A stretch of DNA of 64,000 bases from Turbatrix aceti (GCA_963969345.1 OZ017768.1:8518718-8582717); one strand, 5' to 3'; numbered from the stretch's first letter, positions 11,741-23,103 are shown. The notes: generated by a model not told the origin, from the letters alone. Numbers and translations are program-made.

Positions 11741-12723
11741 TTATACTGTGATCTTTTTTGAGCGTCCTAAAAAATATAAAAATAAAATTACCATGAAATT
11801 CTAAAATTCATACCGTTCATCAAACTTTGTTCAATCCGAAGTATCAGGTCATGAACTGTTGGCCTTTCGTTTGGATTAATAATAAGCGTCATGCGAATAA
11901 GCTCTTGTGCAATATCGACAACACCTTCTGGAAAGGGGCCGTACAGACAGTTTTGAACTTTTGTCATAAACCCCTGAGAACCAGCGTCGAGGAACGGATA
12001 TTTTCCAACAAAAATACGGTAAATAAAAACGCCGAAAGACCAGACGTCTGTCGCCGCGCCGTCGTACTCCTCAGGTCCGAACTCAGGTCGAGAGAACATT
12101 TCTGGTGCCCAAAAAAGTGCGAAACGGTGACGGTCTCTGACAATAGGGGAATCGGACAAAAATAGTTCAAATGGGTTGTTAAGTCTGATGTCCGTTCTGA
12201 AAAGAACAAAAAAACATAAAAATGTTTAAATCTAAAAGTGAACTTACGAATCACAGTGCTTGGAGCGCTGAACAAACTTCTGAAGTTTGCAATCCCGGAA
12301 AAATAGATCGACTTTATGGCATATCTTCATAAATTTGATGACCTTTCCGATGACAGTTACCTTTTCTTCCGTAGTCATAGTCGTGTGTGTTTTATTTAAA
12401 GGTTTACCGTATTCGGGGAGCAATAAAAATACAAAATCATTTTTATAATCTCGAATAATTTTCGTGCCTTCTGGGATTACCATTTTTCGAAAATTAATAA
12501 ATTCTTCTAAACTTGAACAAAATATTTGAACTCTATTTACGCGATCTGCCAAATTATAGAAACGTCGTTGGTAGTGCTCCGTTAGACGAAGGCCCTGATA
12601 CAACTCATTTGTGGCTACTTCTCGTACACTATAATTTAGTTCCGTTAACGCGGTGGCGTGAAACCTGTTGTCATCAAAATAAAACTCAAAGGTGCCATGA
12701 TTTACAGTACTTAAGGATAGCAT
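11741..12723 (-). CDS. Tribbles-like pseudokinase, copy 3 (inverted)
   Basis: The only pseudokinase gene of the array on the minus strand. Exons are 12723-12248, 12196-11814 and a short 11766-11741 (tail GRSKKITV), total 294 aa in frame throughout. If the last intron is retained, the frame ends at 11788. The catalytic loop is FRDCKLQKFVQ, the DFG position NPF, then WAPEMF and DVWSFG. Exon 2 is 12 nt longer than the 371-nt norm: a four-residue insertion repeats PEFGPE before EYDG. The small gene at 13586-13446 lies upstream on the same strand, so the usual convergent layout is broken here. Confidence 0.8.
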
Positions 12724-13445
12724 AGCTTAATAATATCGCCAAAATAAGTCAAAAACCTGAAAAATGCAACGTGATTCAGTACCAAAAAGATGATATATAA
12801 TCAAAAAGAAGTTGCGTCAAAATCGGTACACACCCTTTTATTGTCTCAATTTGATTGGATAGCGCAATTATGTGCATTCATTTCGATATTTAATCCAAAA
12901 TGTCCATCGCAATCTCTGTTTTCTAACTGTCACGATATTCTCTTGCCTGTCTGTTGCATAATATGTAACTTAAACGAGCTACACGACGAAAATTCATGTA
13001 AATGAGTTAAAAACAAGGGAAAAACCATGTAAATCAGTGAATTTTTGTCATGTAGCTAGTGTAACTTACATGTAATGTACATAAGTCGTGCATGACATGC
13101 AACACCTTGGTTACAACCTCTTGTCTGCAAAATTTCGATATTTGTGAACACACAACATTTATTTATTTTTTATTTACATATGTCATTGTTACCTTGTCAA
13201 GTTGCCAACCGTTCGAAACTCATTTGTTTATTTTTTTTATTTATTTATTTTCCTAAATACGTGTTTTCATCTAAAAAATAACCTTGCTCTTAAATCATAT
13301 GTATTAAAACTTCAGTTAAAATTGTGAACTCATGTCTTTTAAAATTAATTATTGAGACACAAAACACATTAAAATAAAGATTTATTTTAAACAGTATTTT
13401 TTTGGGTGAACAAGGAATGGTCAGGAATGAAAATGATAAGAAATT
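12724..13445. other. Upstream region of inverted copy 3
   Basis: No gene. TTTCGATATT at 12891-12900, about 170 bp upstream of the copy 3 start, and TTTCGATATTTG at 13133-13144 are instances of the recurring upstream motif. Confidence 0.45.
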
Positions 13446-13586
13446 TTACGCGTTTGGAGCTGGCTCTTCTTGTTGATTGTTTGGTGGAGGCTCAGCAAAT
13501 TGTTCTTCCGTGGGGTAAAGGCTCTCATTGCTTATCGGCTCGGTAAAAGGGGCTTGGTTTCCAGCGTTGCTGTTGTTAGCGTCCAT
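13446..13586 (-). CDS. Small disordered partner protein (46 aa)
   Basis: A short frame beginning MDANNSNAGNQAPFTEP and ending PAPNA. The ATG lies 6 nt after a TCGGTTTTAG acceptor. FTEPISNESLYPT matches the family motif, with Pro for Asp at the fourth position. Asn, Pro, Gln and Glu dominate the composition, and no structured domain is seen. The N-terminus resembles that of the 15878-15672 member (NNNN-GNQ). Confidence 0.62.
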   Translation of the reverse strand: MDANNSNAGNQAPFTEPISNESLYPTEEQFAEPPPNNQQEEPAPNA

Positions 13587-14084
13587 GTATATCTAAAACC
13601 GAGTTATTTATTTAAATTGAAAACATAATAATTTTAGCACCTCGAATAAATTTTTCTTGTTGTGCAACTTTTTATTATATGCACATACAATAGAGATAAC
13701 AATATTAGGTGTGCCGGTCAAATGCGAAATTCAATAGCGTTTTTGATTTCAAATATATTCAGAATTCTCGAAATGTTTGGAGTGATCGATCATAGCAACA
13801 TTCGAAATTACGAAGTACTTTCGCAATTTTTGTTAACAATAAGTAAAATTAATACTCGTTTTGCATCAGTGAGAAACGTTCTTTGTTCTTCCGTATTCTT
13901 CCGTGATCGCCAATGCCGCAGTAACCGAATGCTCTTCCATAACTTATACATAGTTTTGCCAAGAATAAATCAGCGTTTTTTCAAAATATTGATATTTATT
14001 TGGGCATATCGCAAAACAGCTTGCAAGAGAGTTTCGAAAAATTTTCTGACTTACTTTAGTATTTACAACTGTTATAAATGTAAT

Positions 14085-14315
14085 CTGTCTACGAACCAAA
14101 TGTATCAAGGTTTTCATATTTCTTTAATTCCAATAAATATTTGCAAATACGTGACTAAATGTATTTATTTATGCGCTTAAATTTAAATTTTCAACGTTTT
14201 ATGACAATGGTTGATGTGATGTGACAGCAAAAGAACTCGTCCGCATGATGTTGGATTGACAACAATCGGATGCCCAGATGTGCCTCTCTTCGTACAACGA
14301 TCTCTGTGTCGAACT
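14085..14315 (+). pseudogene. Relic of a tenth pseudokinase gene
   Basis: Two decayed pieces. At about 14085-14125 the translation STNQMYQGFHIS matches the ATNQMYQGF segment of exon 1. At about 14195-14315 the DNA matches the 3' part of exon 2 (a RFMTMV-like piece, then TAKELVRM, then DNN..MPRC), with internal deletions. The last bases reproduce the unusual tail of copy 2. The DNA before it, with ACAACTGTTATAAATGT near 14065, resembles the region upstream of copy 5. The relic therefore seems to combine a copy 5-like 5' part with a copy 2-like 3' part. Confidence 0.7.
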
Positions 14316-14509
14316 CAGACAGTTTATTTCAATATTTGTGTTCGTTTGTGTATGACTAAACAGAAAAAAATAGTGATAGTAACTGATGCGGGGGCTGTAA
14401 GCATGACGTATGCCTACGTAGTGTTGATAAAGTTATTGGTATGCAATGCATAAATAAATAGTGCACAAAGCAAATTTTTCTCATTCGTTCTTTTAGCTGC
14501 TTTTCAACA

Positions 14510-15397
14510 ATGTGTTCCCCGAATAATCTAGATTTTGACTTCGATGGCAACAAGTTTAATGCCACTCCACTAACCGAAAGAAATTACGTTGTCCGGGAAT
14601 TGGCTACAAATCAATTATTTCAAGGATTTCATTTGACTGAGCATTATCTAAGGTGTTTATACAGATTGGCCGAACGTGTGAATAGTTTTCAAATATTGTT
14701 TGAGTCTCGAAGAGTTTGATTATTTCCGAAATATGGTTATCCCAGATGGTACAAAAATTGTTATTGATTGCGACAAAAACTTGATATTTTTGTTGATCCC
14801 TGAATGCGGGGAATCATTTCATACAACATACACGACAATGACCAAAGATGAGAAAGTATTCGTTATAAAAAAAATTGTTCAGCTCATGAAGATATGCCAC
14901 AAAGTTAATATATTCTTCCGAGACTGTAAACTTCAAAAGTTTGTTCAACGTTCCAAACAATGTCTTTCGTAAGTTTAACTTTATTAATTTAACTTAACCA
15001 GTTAACTTGGCTTTTTTTCAGAACTGACATCCGACTCCACAACCCATTTGAACTATTTTTGTCTGATTCTCCCATCGTCCGAGGCCGGCACCGATTTACG
15101 CCATTCTGGGCACCAGAAATGTTCACTCTGCCTGAGGAGTATGATGGAGCAGCGACGGATGTCTGGTCTTTCGGAGTCTTCATTTTCCGCACTTTTGTTG
15201 GAAAATATCCATTTGTCGACGCTGATCCTCAGGGTTTTATGACAAAAGTACGAAACTGTCAATACGGCCCCTTTCCCGATAATGTTATCGATGTGGAAAA
15301 GCAGCTTGTCAACATGGCTCTGGTCTTCAAGCCGAAAGACAGGCCTTCGGTTGACGATCTAATTAATTGGATAGGCAATCATTTGATAAACGGTTAA
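14510..15397 (+). pseudogene. Tribbles-like pseudokinase, copy 4 (frameshifted)
   Basis: Exon 1 (14510-14968) is open to about 14698, then continues in another frame from about 14700. Compared with paralogs (QKHCSSxEEF), two bases of the Cys codon are missing. Exon 2 (15022-15397) is intact and ends NHLING. The catalytic loop is FRDCKLQKFVQ and the DFG position NPF. Apart from the shift the gene looks well preserved, so it is either a very recent pseudogene or a sequencing error. The small gene at 15878-15672 is convergent downstream. Stretches of exon 2 are nearly identical to copy 1 (FVDADPQGFMTKVRNCQYG), which suggests recent duplication or gene conversion. Confidence 0.75.
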
Positions 15398-15671
15398 TCT
15401 TTTATTTAAACATTTTAGAACAATATGTTTAAAAACGTGTTTCCATTTAAAAAAAATTACCCATGAAATCCCATAATAATAAATATTGAATTGAAATTAC
15501 TGAGGCGAAAAGGTGGATCATTATCGTTAGGGCGTAAATGGCATACAGAGGCAAAGGACACACTGTTACCTCACTGTGTGTCCGAGGCGGTGAATGAAAT
15601 GAAAATTGTTAGAAGGGGGAAAGAAATAGGACAAATCTTCCGAAATTGCGCAGCTTCTGCTGAATGGACAC

Positions 15672-15878
15672 TTACATGTTCTGCGCAGGCCCGTCCGCTT
15701 CCTCGCTCGGTTGTGCGTTTGGGGCGGAGTTGTTAGGAGCTTCGACTGAAGCCAATGTCTCCTGCTGAACTTCCTGTGTAAGTTGTCCTTCCGTAGGGTA
15801 TTTGTGCGGGTTACTAATGTCTTCATTGAAACCCGGATTGTGATCTTGGTTTCCAATGTTGTTGTTGTTTGCGTTCAT
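15672..15878 (-). CDS. Small disordered partner protein of copy 4 (68 aa)
   Basis: Begins MNANNNNIGNQDHNPGFNED, with the ATG 4 nt after TTTTGTTTCAG. FNEDISNPHKYPT is the family motif. The C-terminal half is rich in Gln, Glu, Ala and Ser. The stop lies in GTAAGT immediately after the last codons, so the real transcript may be spliced there and the true C-terminus may differ. Convergent with copy 4. Confidence 0.62.
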   Translation of the reverse strand: MNANNNNIGNQDHNPGFNEDISNPHKYPTEGQLTQEVQQETLASVEAPNNSAPNAQPSEEADGPAQNM

Positions 15879-15989
15879 GTTACTGAAACAAAAGAACAGA
15901 AATAATTTTTCGCTCTGAACATTCAAGGAACAGCATTTTCTGATGAAACTTACAACAAATTAAAATTTATGGTGTATACCCAAGGACAT

Positions 15990-16147
15990 TTTTTATTTTT
16001 TATTTTTTTTTTTTTTTTTTATTTATTTCACCATTACTCAGTGGTTAGTTATCATTAGACCAGATGTTAGGAGGCACAAATGATGTCCACGTAGGTGTAA
16101 ATGTCTCGATTCGTTTTGGTCGCGATTTCTTCTTCCCATCGTTGCTG
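15990..16147 (-). mobile_element. 5'-truncated LINE copy
   Basis: Minus-strand 3' end of the LINE, including the EEEI/RWEEE coding end. It is bounded by a perfect 12-bp duplication ACCCAAGGACAT at 15978-15989 and 16148-16159, and carries a long T-rich (A-rich on its own strand) tail. Confidence 0.88.
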
Positions 16148-16501
16148 ACCCAAGGACATAGGCGAGTATAAATATATACAAACTGCAACGTCATACATAT
16201 GTGATAATAATGATAACAATGTTAGCAAATGCGAAATTCAGTTGTTTTTTCATTTCGATAATTCACAATTTTTGCGTAACTTCGAAATCAAAAAACTTTT
16301 CGATTTCAAGTGTCGATTTCAAAAAACACAACTGTTATAAATGTGATGTGTCTAACTGAAGAATGTTTCATACCTTTTTTGATGTTCCATTCAACTCCCC
16401 AAGTGTTCGTTCTGTTACGACATCTGTCGACGTTTGGCGTGATATTGTTTAAAAAACATTTTGAATATGCGTTGAATTTTTCAGCTTTGGTTGTATTAGC
16501 C

Positions 16502-17578
16502 ATGTCAAATAATATTAATAATATCTCAAATGAACTCCATTTCGATAACAATAACTACCATGCGACTCCGATAAAAGAAAAAGTTTATATCGTACAGGAA
16601 TTGGCTACAAATCAAATGTATCAAGGCTTTCTCCTAACGTTGCATTATTTAGAATGCTTTTATAAATTGGTTAACCGTGTGAATGATTTTCAAAAGCACT
16701 GTTCAAGTTGGGAAGAGTTTACCGTTTTTCAAAGTATGGCTATACCCGTAGGCACAAAAATTGTCATCGATAGAGAGAAAGATTTGATATTTTTATTACT
16801 CCCCGAAAACGGAGAAAATTTTCATGAAACGTACACGATTATGACTATGGATGAAAAGGTAACCGTCATCAGAAAGATTCTTCGGTTAATGAAACTTTGC
16901 CACAAGGTTAATCTTTTCTTTCGAGATTGCAAGCTTCAGAAATTTGTTCAGCGTTCCAAGCAAAGTTCTTTGTAAGTCAAACCGTTAACATAATACTTTT
17001 ATTTTGATCTTTATGTTTTTTAGGACTGACATCAGACTCCACAACCCCTTCGAACTATTTTTGTCTGATTCCCCTATTGTCAGAGGCCGACATCGATTCA
17101 CGCCATTCTGGGCACCCGAAATGTTCAGTCAGCCTGAGGAATACGATGGCGCAGCGACAGACGTTTGGTCATTTGGTGTTTTTATTTTCCGCGTTTTTGT
17201 TGGCAAATATCCGTTTATCGACTCGGATCCTCAACGTTTCATGACAATGGTTCAAAATCGTCAATACATCCCCTTTCCCAACGATGTGGTTGATGTTGCA
17301 AAGAAGCTTATCAACATGATTCTTATCGTTAATCCAAACAAAAGGTCATCAGTTAATGTTCTAGATCATTGGATTGGCATTAATTTGATAAAAGGTTTTT
17401 AACTTCCATATTTATTTTCATTAGGATGATACTCAATGTGGTTTTCTTTGCAGGTGGTTCAAATCAAAACCAACTCGACGAAACAACTCAATTATCGTTT
17501 CTGCTTTCATCTTCGGAAAATCGGAAGCGATCGCGAAGACAACAGATTCGGCGGCAGCGATACATGTCAAGAAAATGA
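16502..17578 (+). CDS. Tribbles-like pseudokinase, copy 5
   Basis: Exons 16502-16971, 17024-17394 (the 371-nt core) and 17454-17578 give 321 aa. The start MSNNINNISNEL was chosen because it aligns with paralog N-termini and follows a TTTTTCAG 28 nt upstream. Catalytic loop FRDCKLQKFVQ, DFG replaced by NPF, WAPEMF and DVWSFG present, and RPT altered to RSS. The third exon adds a tail of about 40 residues ending in a dense basic patch (NRKRSRRQQIRRQRY), which could be a nuclear localisation or nucleic-acid-binding segment. No small partner gene was found downstream. Confidence 0.82.
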
Positions 17579-18309
17579 AACAATCGTTTTTTAAGTTTAT
17601 AAGGCAACAAAATTCCATCGCAGACGCCGATAGCCGAGACGAAAATTTATTCCGCCAAGTCTTGCTGAAATGTTTGTAAATAAATTCGGACAAAAAAAAA
17701 CATTTTTTCAACTTATCTTGTGTTTTGTTTACAATTTTTTTTGAACCGTTCTTGACTTCTTATCCCTGAGGCCCCCCGAGAAGTCTACCGCATCATAAAT
17801 CTGTTAAATAAAGTCAAAAAAAAATTTCAAAGTTGGAAACAGATTCAAGGCGTGTTGACAGCCGGATGCAACTCATCGTGCATTTCTGAACCGCCGAATA
17901 CTATCAGGCGAACGGACAAAAAGGGAGGAGTTACTTGAAGCACATAAATTTTCGCAGCAATGACAAAAGGGGGGTTGCTCGATGAATAATTGTGAATACG
18001 TAAGTATTATATTTATAAATACTTACGTGATTACATGTGAATTTCGAAATCAGTAACCACAGAATTCGTGTTTATAATTCTTTTTACATGGTTTACACAT
18101 CCGTAAACTGAGATTTATTCGTGTAAAATTTGCAACGACGAGTTTGATCATACATCTTTCTTTAATTTCGATATTTGCGAATAAATACGTGGTGCTAATT
18201 GTTATGTTTCTCTTGTATATTTATATTTCAAATTGTCATGACGCCGAAAATTTATAAATATCAATTTGTTTTTCAGGTGTTAAATAATTTTAAATTCCGT
18301 TATTTAACA
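17579..18309. other. Intergenic region between copies 5 and 6
   Basis: No gene. A small-partner frame was looked for here and not found. TTTCGATATTTG at 18167-18178 lies 132 bp before the start of copy 6. TACGTAAGTATTATATTTATAAATACTTACGTGA-like dyad symmetry is present near 18000 (arms ACGTAAGTAT and ATACTTACGT). Confidence 0.5.
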
Positions 18310-19405
18310 ATGAATGAAGAGAAATTTTATTTCGATGAAAACAAATACCTGGCGACATTTGTAAAAGAAAAAACTTACAACGTTTGGGAATTGGCTACAA
18401 ATCAGGCCTTCCACGGCTTACATTTGACTCCCTATTATCTGGAATGCTTTTACAAATTAGCAGATCGCGTTAACGATTTTCAAAAACACTGTCTGAGCAT
18501 TGCAGAATTTACTAATTTCCGAAATATGGTTATCCCGGATGGCACAATAATTGTTGATGATCGCGAGAAAAGTTTGATATTTTTATTGCTTCCTGAACGC
18601 GGTGAATCTTATCATACTAATTACACGGAAATGTCTTTGGAACAGAATGTTCATGTCATGCTAAAGATCCTTAAATTAATGAATCTGTGCCACCAAGTGA
18701 ATATTTTTTTCCGAGATTGCAAACCCCAGAAATTTGTGCAACGCTCAAAGCATTGTCCGATGTAATTTTTATTTGTTCGGAGTAAAAATAAGTTTAAAAT
18801 ACCTACCCATACCCGAAAAAGCAAATTTGGGCCTGGTTGGGGCGAAAAGCGTTAACAAGTTTATTTATTTATTTAATTATCACAAAAAAATACAATCGCT
18901 AGCAAACAATTTTAATTTTTAAGTTTATGTTCAAATATTTATTTATTTAGGACGGATATCAGATTACACAACCCTTTCGAACTATTTTTGTCCGACTCTC
19001 CAACTGTAATTGGCCGTCACCGTTACACGCCATACTGGGCACCTGAAATGTTTTCACAACCTGAAGAGTATAGTGGTGCTGCGACAGATGTTTGGTCCTT
19101 CGGCATTTTTCTATACCGTATTTTTGTTGGAAAATATCCGTTTACCGGCACCGATCCTCTAAGTTTTATGACAAAAATTCGGAACTGTGAGTACAGCCCT
19201 TTTCCCGCCAACGTTTTGCCGAAAGCAAAAGAACTTATCAAAATGATACTCATTGTCGTACCGGACGATAGGCCAACGGTTGATGCTCTGTATCGTTGGA
19301 TAGACTACCATCTTACAGACGGTAACATCTACCACTGTTCTAACGTTTTGGTAATAATGTGTTTTTTAAGGCTGTTCGGTACCAGATCCAAATTATATAC
19401 AATAA
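18310..19405 (+). CDS. Tribbles-like pseudokinase, copy 6
   Basis: Exons 18310-18761, 18951-19321 (371 nt) and 19371-19405 give 285 aa. The first intron is the longest of the family (189 nt) and its donor is GTAATT. Without the last splice the frame runs on to 19521 with a hydrophobic, low-complexity extension, so splicing to the tail GCSVPDPNYIQ is preferred; its acceptor TTTTTTAAG is also used by copies 8 and 9. Catalytic loop FRDCKPQKFVQ, DFG as NPF. Exon 1 is shorter at the N-terminus than in paralogs. The convergent small gene is at 19947-19636. Confidence 0.8.
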
Positions 19406-19635
19406 TGTACATCGTCTTTATTTTTTTGTTTTCCGTAAGTTCGTTATGTAAAAACTGCTTGAACACGGTATTATTATTGTATGCAATTTTATCCAATATA
19501 TACCTTTTAAATAAATTTTGACCATGGCAGCGACCTGTATTTAGCTGCACCAACATTTATTGTGTGCAGTGACGATTGAAGTTTTTGTAAAAGTAAATAA
19601 TTTCTGACTAACACAAGTTAGTCTTGGTATCCAGT

Positions 19636-19947
19636 TTATCCAGATGTCGGCTCTGCGACCGGGGAGGATAAGACACTTCCTGCTTCGGCGGAGGCGGAAG
19701 CTTCTGCAGACACCTCCTGCGCTCTCGCGGCTTCAGGGTTGTTGCCGGCGCTGTCTTCTTCAGCAGAAGACTGATCGAGAGGAGGCACAAGAGGTACGAT
19801 CGGAAGTTCCTCTTGCGCGGAAGCGTCAGGAGCTGGAGCATCGTTGTTGTTGGCATTGTTTGCCGTATGTTCGTCAAGGGTTTCTCGTGTGGGAGCCTTG
19901 GTATTGCCGCTCATGTCCTCGGCAAAGACAGTATAAGCCTGAGCCAT
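19636..19947 (-). CDS. Small acidic partner protein of copy 6 (103 aa)
   Basis: Starts MAQAYTVFAEDMSGNTK, with the ATG 4 nt after ACTTGTTTCAG. FAEDMSGNTKAPT is the family motif in its SG/APT variant, shared with the interrupted gene near 28.5/33.1 kb. The rest is rich in Ala, Glu, Pro and Ser, acidic, and without hydrophobic segments. It is much longer than the 29-47 aa members. Local GC content is clearly higher than in the surroundings. Convergent with copy 6. Confidence 0.68.
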   Translation of the reverse strand: MAQAYTVFAEDMSGNTKAPTRETLDEHTANNANNNDAPAPDASAQEELPIVPLVPPLDQSSAEEDSAGNNPEAARAQEVSAEASASAEAGSVLSSPVAEPTSG

Positions 19948-20034
19948 GTTTCTGAAACAAGTAGGTATTGTCAAAAAAAATTATATGTACATATTTATTA
20001 CGCATTGAATTAATTTTCAATAAGACAATAAACA

Positions 20035-20250
20035 GGAAAACGACCCGTGGGACACCCTTCCTTACGATGGGCCGATTCGCTCAACTCGCTGTTCAACAAG
20101 ACGAAAAACAGACCACAGCGACGATGGGAAGAAGAAATCGCGACCAAAACGAATCGAGACATTTACGCCTACGTGGACGTCATTTGTGCCTCCTAACATC
20201 TGGTCTAATGATAACTAACCACTAAGTAATGGTGAAATAAATAAATAAAT
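20035..20250 (+). mobile_element. 5'-truncated LINE copy
   Basis: Carries the 3' coding end and an AAATA tail. A perfect target duplication AGACAATAAACA lies at 20023-20034 and 20251-20262. The sequence is close to the larger copy at 7749-8384. Confidence 0.88.
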
Positions 20251-20384
20251 AGACAATAAACATAAAAGCATACGCGTTTGTCAAGAAGAAACAAACATTA
20301 ACGTGATAAGAAACCTTCGTCACGACTAAATACTTTTCTTTCCCGCCGGCAAATAAATATCTCGTATTCAAAGAATTTGCGCCT

Positions 20385-20810
20385 TTTTAAAAATCGGGTG
20401 ACACAAAAAAATTGAACACAAAATTAATGTATTTTTGCACAACTGATAAGCAAGATCACGGGTAACACAAGAATTATAGGCAAACGTCGTACCTTGGAAA
20501 CTAAAATTTTTTAATAAAAATTTACTTAAAAAAAGAGGAGTTTTTTTTAAATTAAAACGGTAAGAAACTGCCATAGTTTTTTTGTAACTGACGACCGATT
20601 TTATCAGTACTGATTTTTATGTGATATTTATTTTGTGCTTACACTTATTATAGCTTTAATATTTAGACACTTTCTCGCATCGTTGTCAGAATTTTCGACT
20701 CATAAATAGTTGACTATTTGGCAAATGCATACACCAGGGCACACCTTACTTAGAAGCAGTACGTGCTTGATAATATTTTATCACTTTCGTCTACAAATAT
20801 CGATATTTAT
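20385..20810 (-). repeat. Inverted segmental duplication (pairs with 33695-34125)
   Basis: About 430 bp reappears in reverse complement at 33695-34125, including the GGGTGACACAAAAAA end, the AATCAGTACTGA stretch and an ATATCGATATTT motif. The second copy lies upstream of pseudokinase copy 9, so the first is probably an orphaned promoter-region duplicate. Confidence 0.75.
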
Positions 20811-21560
20811 TTATTTATTTCACCATTTCTCAAACCTTTTAGACCTTTCAGTTGACATTAGATTAGAGATTTGAAAAATTTGAGATTAGATCAGATTTTA
20901 GGAGCAGAGGTGGCATCCGACGGATCATCCGTCGGATATCCGACGGATCAGAAACGCCATCCGACGGATATCCGAGGTTTCGGATCGGATCATTCAAAGC
21001 ATCGGATTTCGGATCGGATGACGGATCGGATTATCCGAATCAACGGATTTCGGATCGGATCACGGATCGGATCATCCGAACGTTCGGATGCCGGATGAAT
21101 TTCTACAAAAATTAGTACCAAAATGTCTCAAAATTACGTCTTCAATACAATTTTGAATTTCAAAAACGTTCAATAACCCTAATCAAAATGACAAAAATTG
21201 ATATTCAAAGTGAGTTTTTATTTTAAAAAATTGTTGAATTACGTGAGCACTATTTTCATCCGATTTTCGTTGCAAAACAGGAAAATCAAAAATTTTTCAG
21301 AAACTCGGATGGTTCGGATCCATCCGATCGGATTCTCGGATCGGATAATCCGAAGCGTCGGATTTCGGATCGGATGACGGATCGGATCATCCGAATCTTC
21401 GGATTTCGGATCGGATGGCGGATCGGATCATCCGACCGAAATTTCGGATGGCCACCTCTGGTTAGGAGGCACAAATGATGTCCACGTAGACGTAAATGTC
21501 TCGATTCGATTTGGTCGCGATTTCTTCTTCCCATCGTCGGTGACTCAATCTATTGGTCAT
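20811..21560 (-). mobile_element. LINE 3' end split by a hAT element
   Basis: Minus-strand LINE terminus (about 20811-20904 and 21461-21560). The break lies exactly within the TTAGGAGGCACAAATGATG stretch that is continuous in other copies, which identifies the insertion point of the element between the two parts. Confidence 0.75.
20905..21460 (+). mobile_element. Non-autonomous hAT element with GGATCGGAT satellite core
   Basis: 556 bp with terminal inverted repeats CAGAGGTGGC and GCCACCTCTG. It is flanked by TTTAGGAG and GTTAGGAG, an 8-bp target duplication with one mismatch; 8-bp duplications and CAGnGGTG ends are typical of hAT transposons. Both subterminal regions consist almost entirely of repeats of the words GGATCGGAT, CATCCGA and TTTCGGATC, facing each other across about 180 bp of unique AT-rich DNA. 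There is no transposase. Confidence 0.85.
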
Positions 21561-22022
21561 GTCTATCAACTATAATATAATATTTATATTATAGTTATAT
21601 TATCGTCTCTGTGAATGGCACAAAACATCAGAAGGTGTAAAATACCTGTGTCGTCGGAAATAAATCGGCTCACAGAGTGGGTTTTAAAAAATAATTAAAA
21701 AACAACGCAAACAGGCGAAAAACACCTCAATATTAAGCTTTTTTGACACTTTTTTATGCGATTCTTTGAATGCATTGTTAAACAGACAATTTATTTCATT
21801 CCAGTTGATGCATTTTTTGAATATTCACGCTTTGAGTGATCACGGGACTTCGTTAAAAAGCAAAAAACCGTTGCGTTGAGTATTCTTGATGTCTTATATT
21901 TATCAAGCTGCCCAACTTCAATGCACTTGTAACACTAAAATAAATAGAAAAACGCAAACAAAGAAATTGATAACATTTTTTATCAATAGTTGGGCGGACC
22001 GAAAATGTAGCCCGGAGCGTCG

Positions 22023-23103
22023 TTTAAGAGACAGGCCACGACATGTTGCGACAGGATTTAGGAACAAGGGGGAGACGAGGACAAGACTTTTTTACAACCT
22101 TTTATTTTTTGAGCCAGAATTGTTCCCCACCCCTAAAAACCTCTATTCCCGCCAAATACAGATTTAAAAAAAAAATCGGATTCTGTAATTCTGGATTCTG
22201 AAAGGTTTTTGATAAAAATTAATGTCACGCGCTCTGTTCATGGAGAAAAAGGCTGAACATTTTTTTAGGGGGGTTTTCATAGACGCGGAACACGAAAACG
22301 TAATCAACATTTTTTTATCGTTACGGCAAGTGCCACTTTTTGGCTAAAATTGATGGTTTTTTGGCCACCACAGATTGGGTTTTTAGAGGTGCCAACAATG
22401 GCATAGCCTATCTTTTTCCCCTTGTTTTGACGCGTCGAATGGGGTAACGCATGAAACAAAGGAGTGACCGCAATGAGGTCATCCATAGGCATTTATGATG
22501 CGCACTCGAGAAAACGCACACAATTTCGCTTCAAGTGACAAAAAAAGAGCGTGCGCGCGCATAAAAGGTGTCATGTTCAAAAAAACGCCGTGAAGCCAAT
22601 TTTTGTTTTCTATGTCCACGGTCACTTTGGTAGGCTTTAGCATGTCCCAAAGATATATTTTTATCCTTGGGTATTTTACCTGACAATATTGGGCGATGCC
22701 ACAGGCCTTGAAAAGACATGAAACTTTCAAACGCTGTAACTTTGTGCAAAACTATACGATAAAATGTGCAACTAGCTTAATGTGATATTTGGGACATGCC
22801 GAAGCCTACCAAAGTGACCGTGGACATAGAAAACAAAAATTGGCGTTTTTTTTCGAACATGACACCTTTTATGCGCGCGCACGCTCTTTTTTTGTCACTT
22901 GAAGCGAAATTGTGCGCGTTTTCTCAAAAACCTTTCAGAAGCCAAATCTACAGAATCCGATTTTTTTTAAACTCTGTGTTTGGCGGGAATAGAGGTTTCT
23001 AGGGGTAGGGAACAATTCTTTTTTTTTTTTTACAAAAAATAAAAAGTTGTAAAAAAGTCTTGTCGACCGACCTAAATCCTGTCGCAGACTGCCTCTTAAA
23101 ACG
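22023..23103. mobile_element. Fold-back element 1 (long inverted repeats)
   Basis: The left arm (starting TTTAAGAGACAG) and right arm (ending CTGCCTCTTAAA) are reverse complements over several hundred bases, down to the inner pair around CATAGAAAACAAAAATTGG near 22600 and 22830. The left arm has an extra piece of roughly 285 bp (about 22215-22500). The central spacer is about 140 bp. No transposase frame is seen. It shares its ends and inner modules with the element at 50468-52015. Confidence 0.75.

Noticed and set aside
13662..14180. A 172-codon open frame as a new gene
   Set aside because: It spans upstream DNA homologous to that of copy 5 and ends in the eroded pseudokinase relic; its composition looks like random AT-rich sequence.
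18734..18922. Frame within the first intron of copy 6 as a separate gene
   Set aside because: It is intronic read-through with no similarity to anything in the window.
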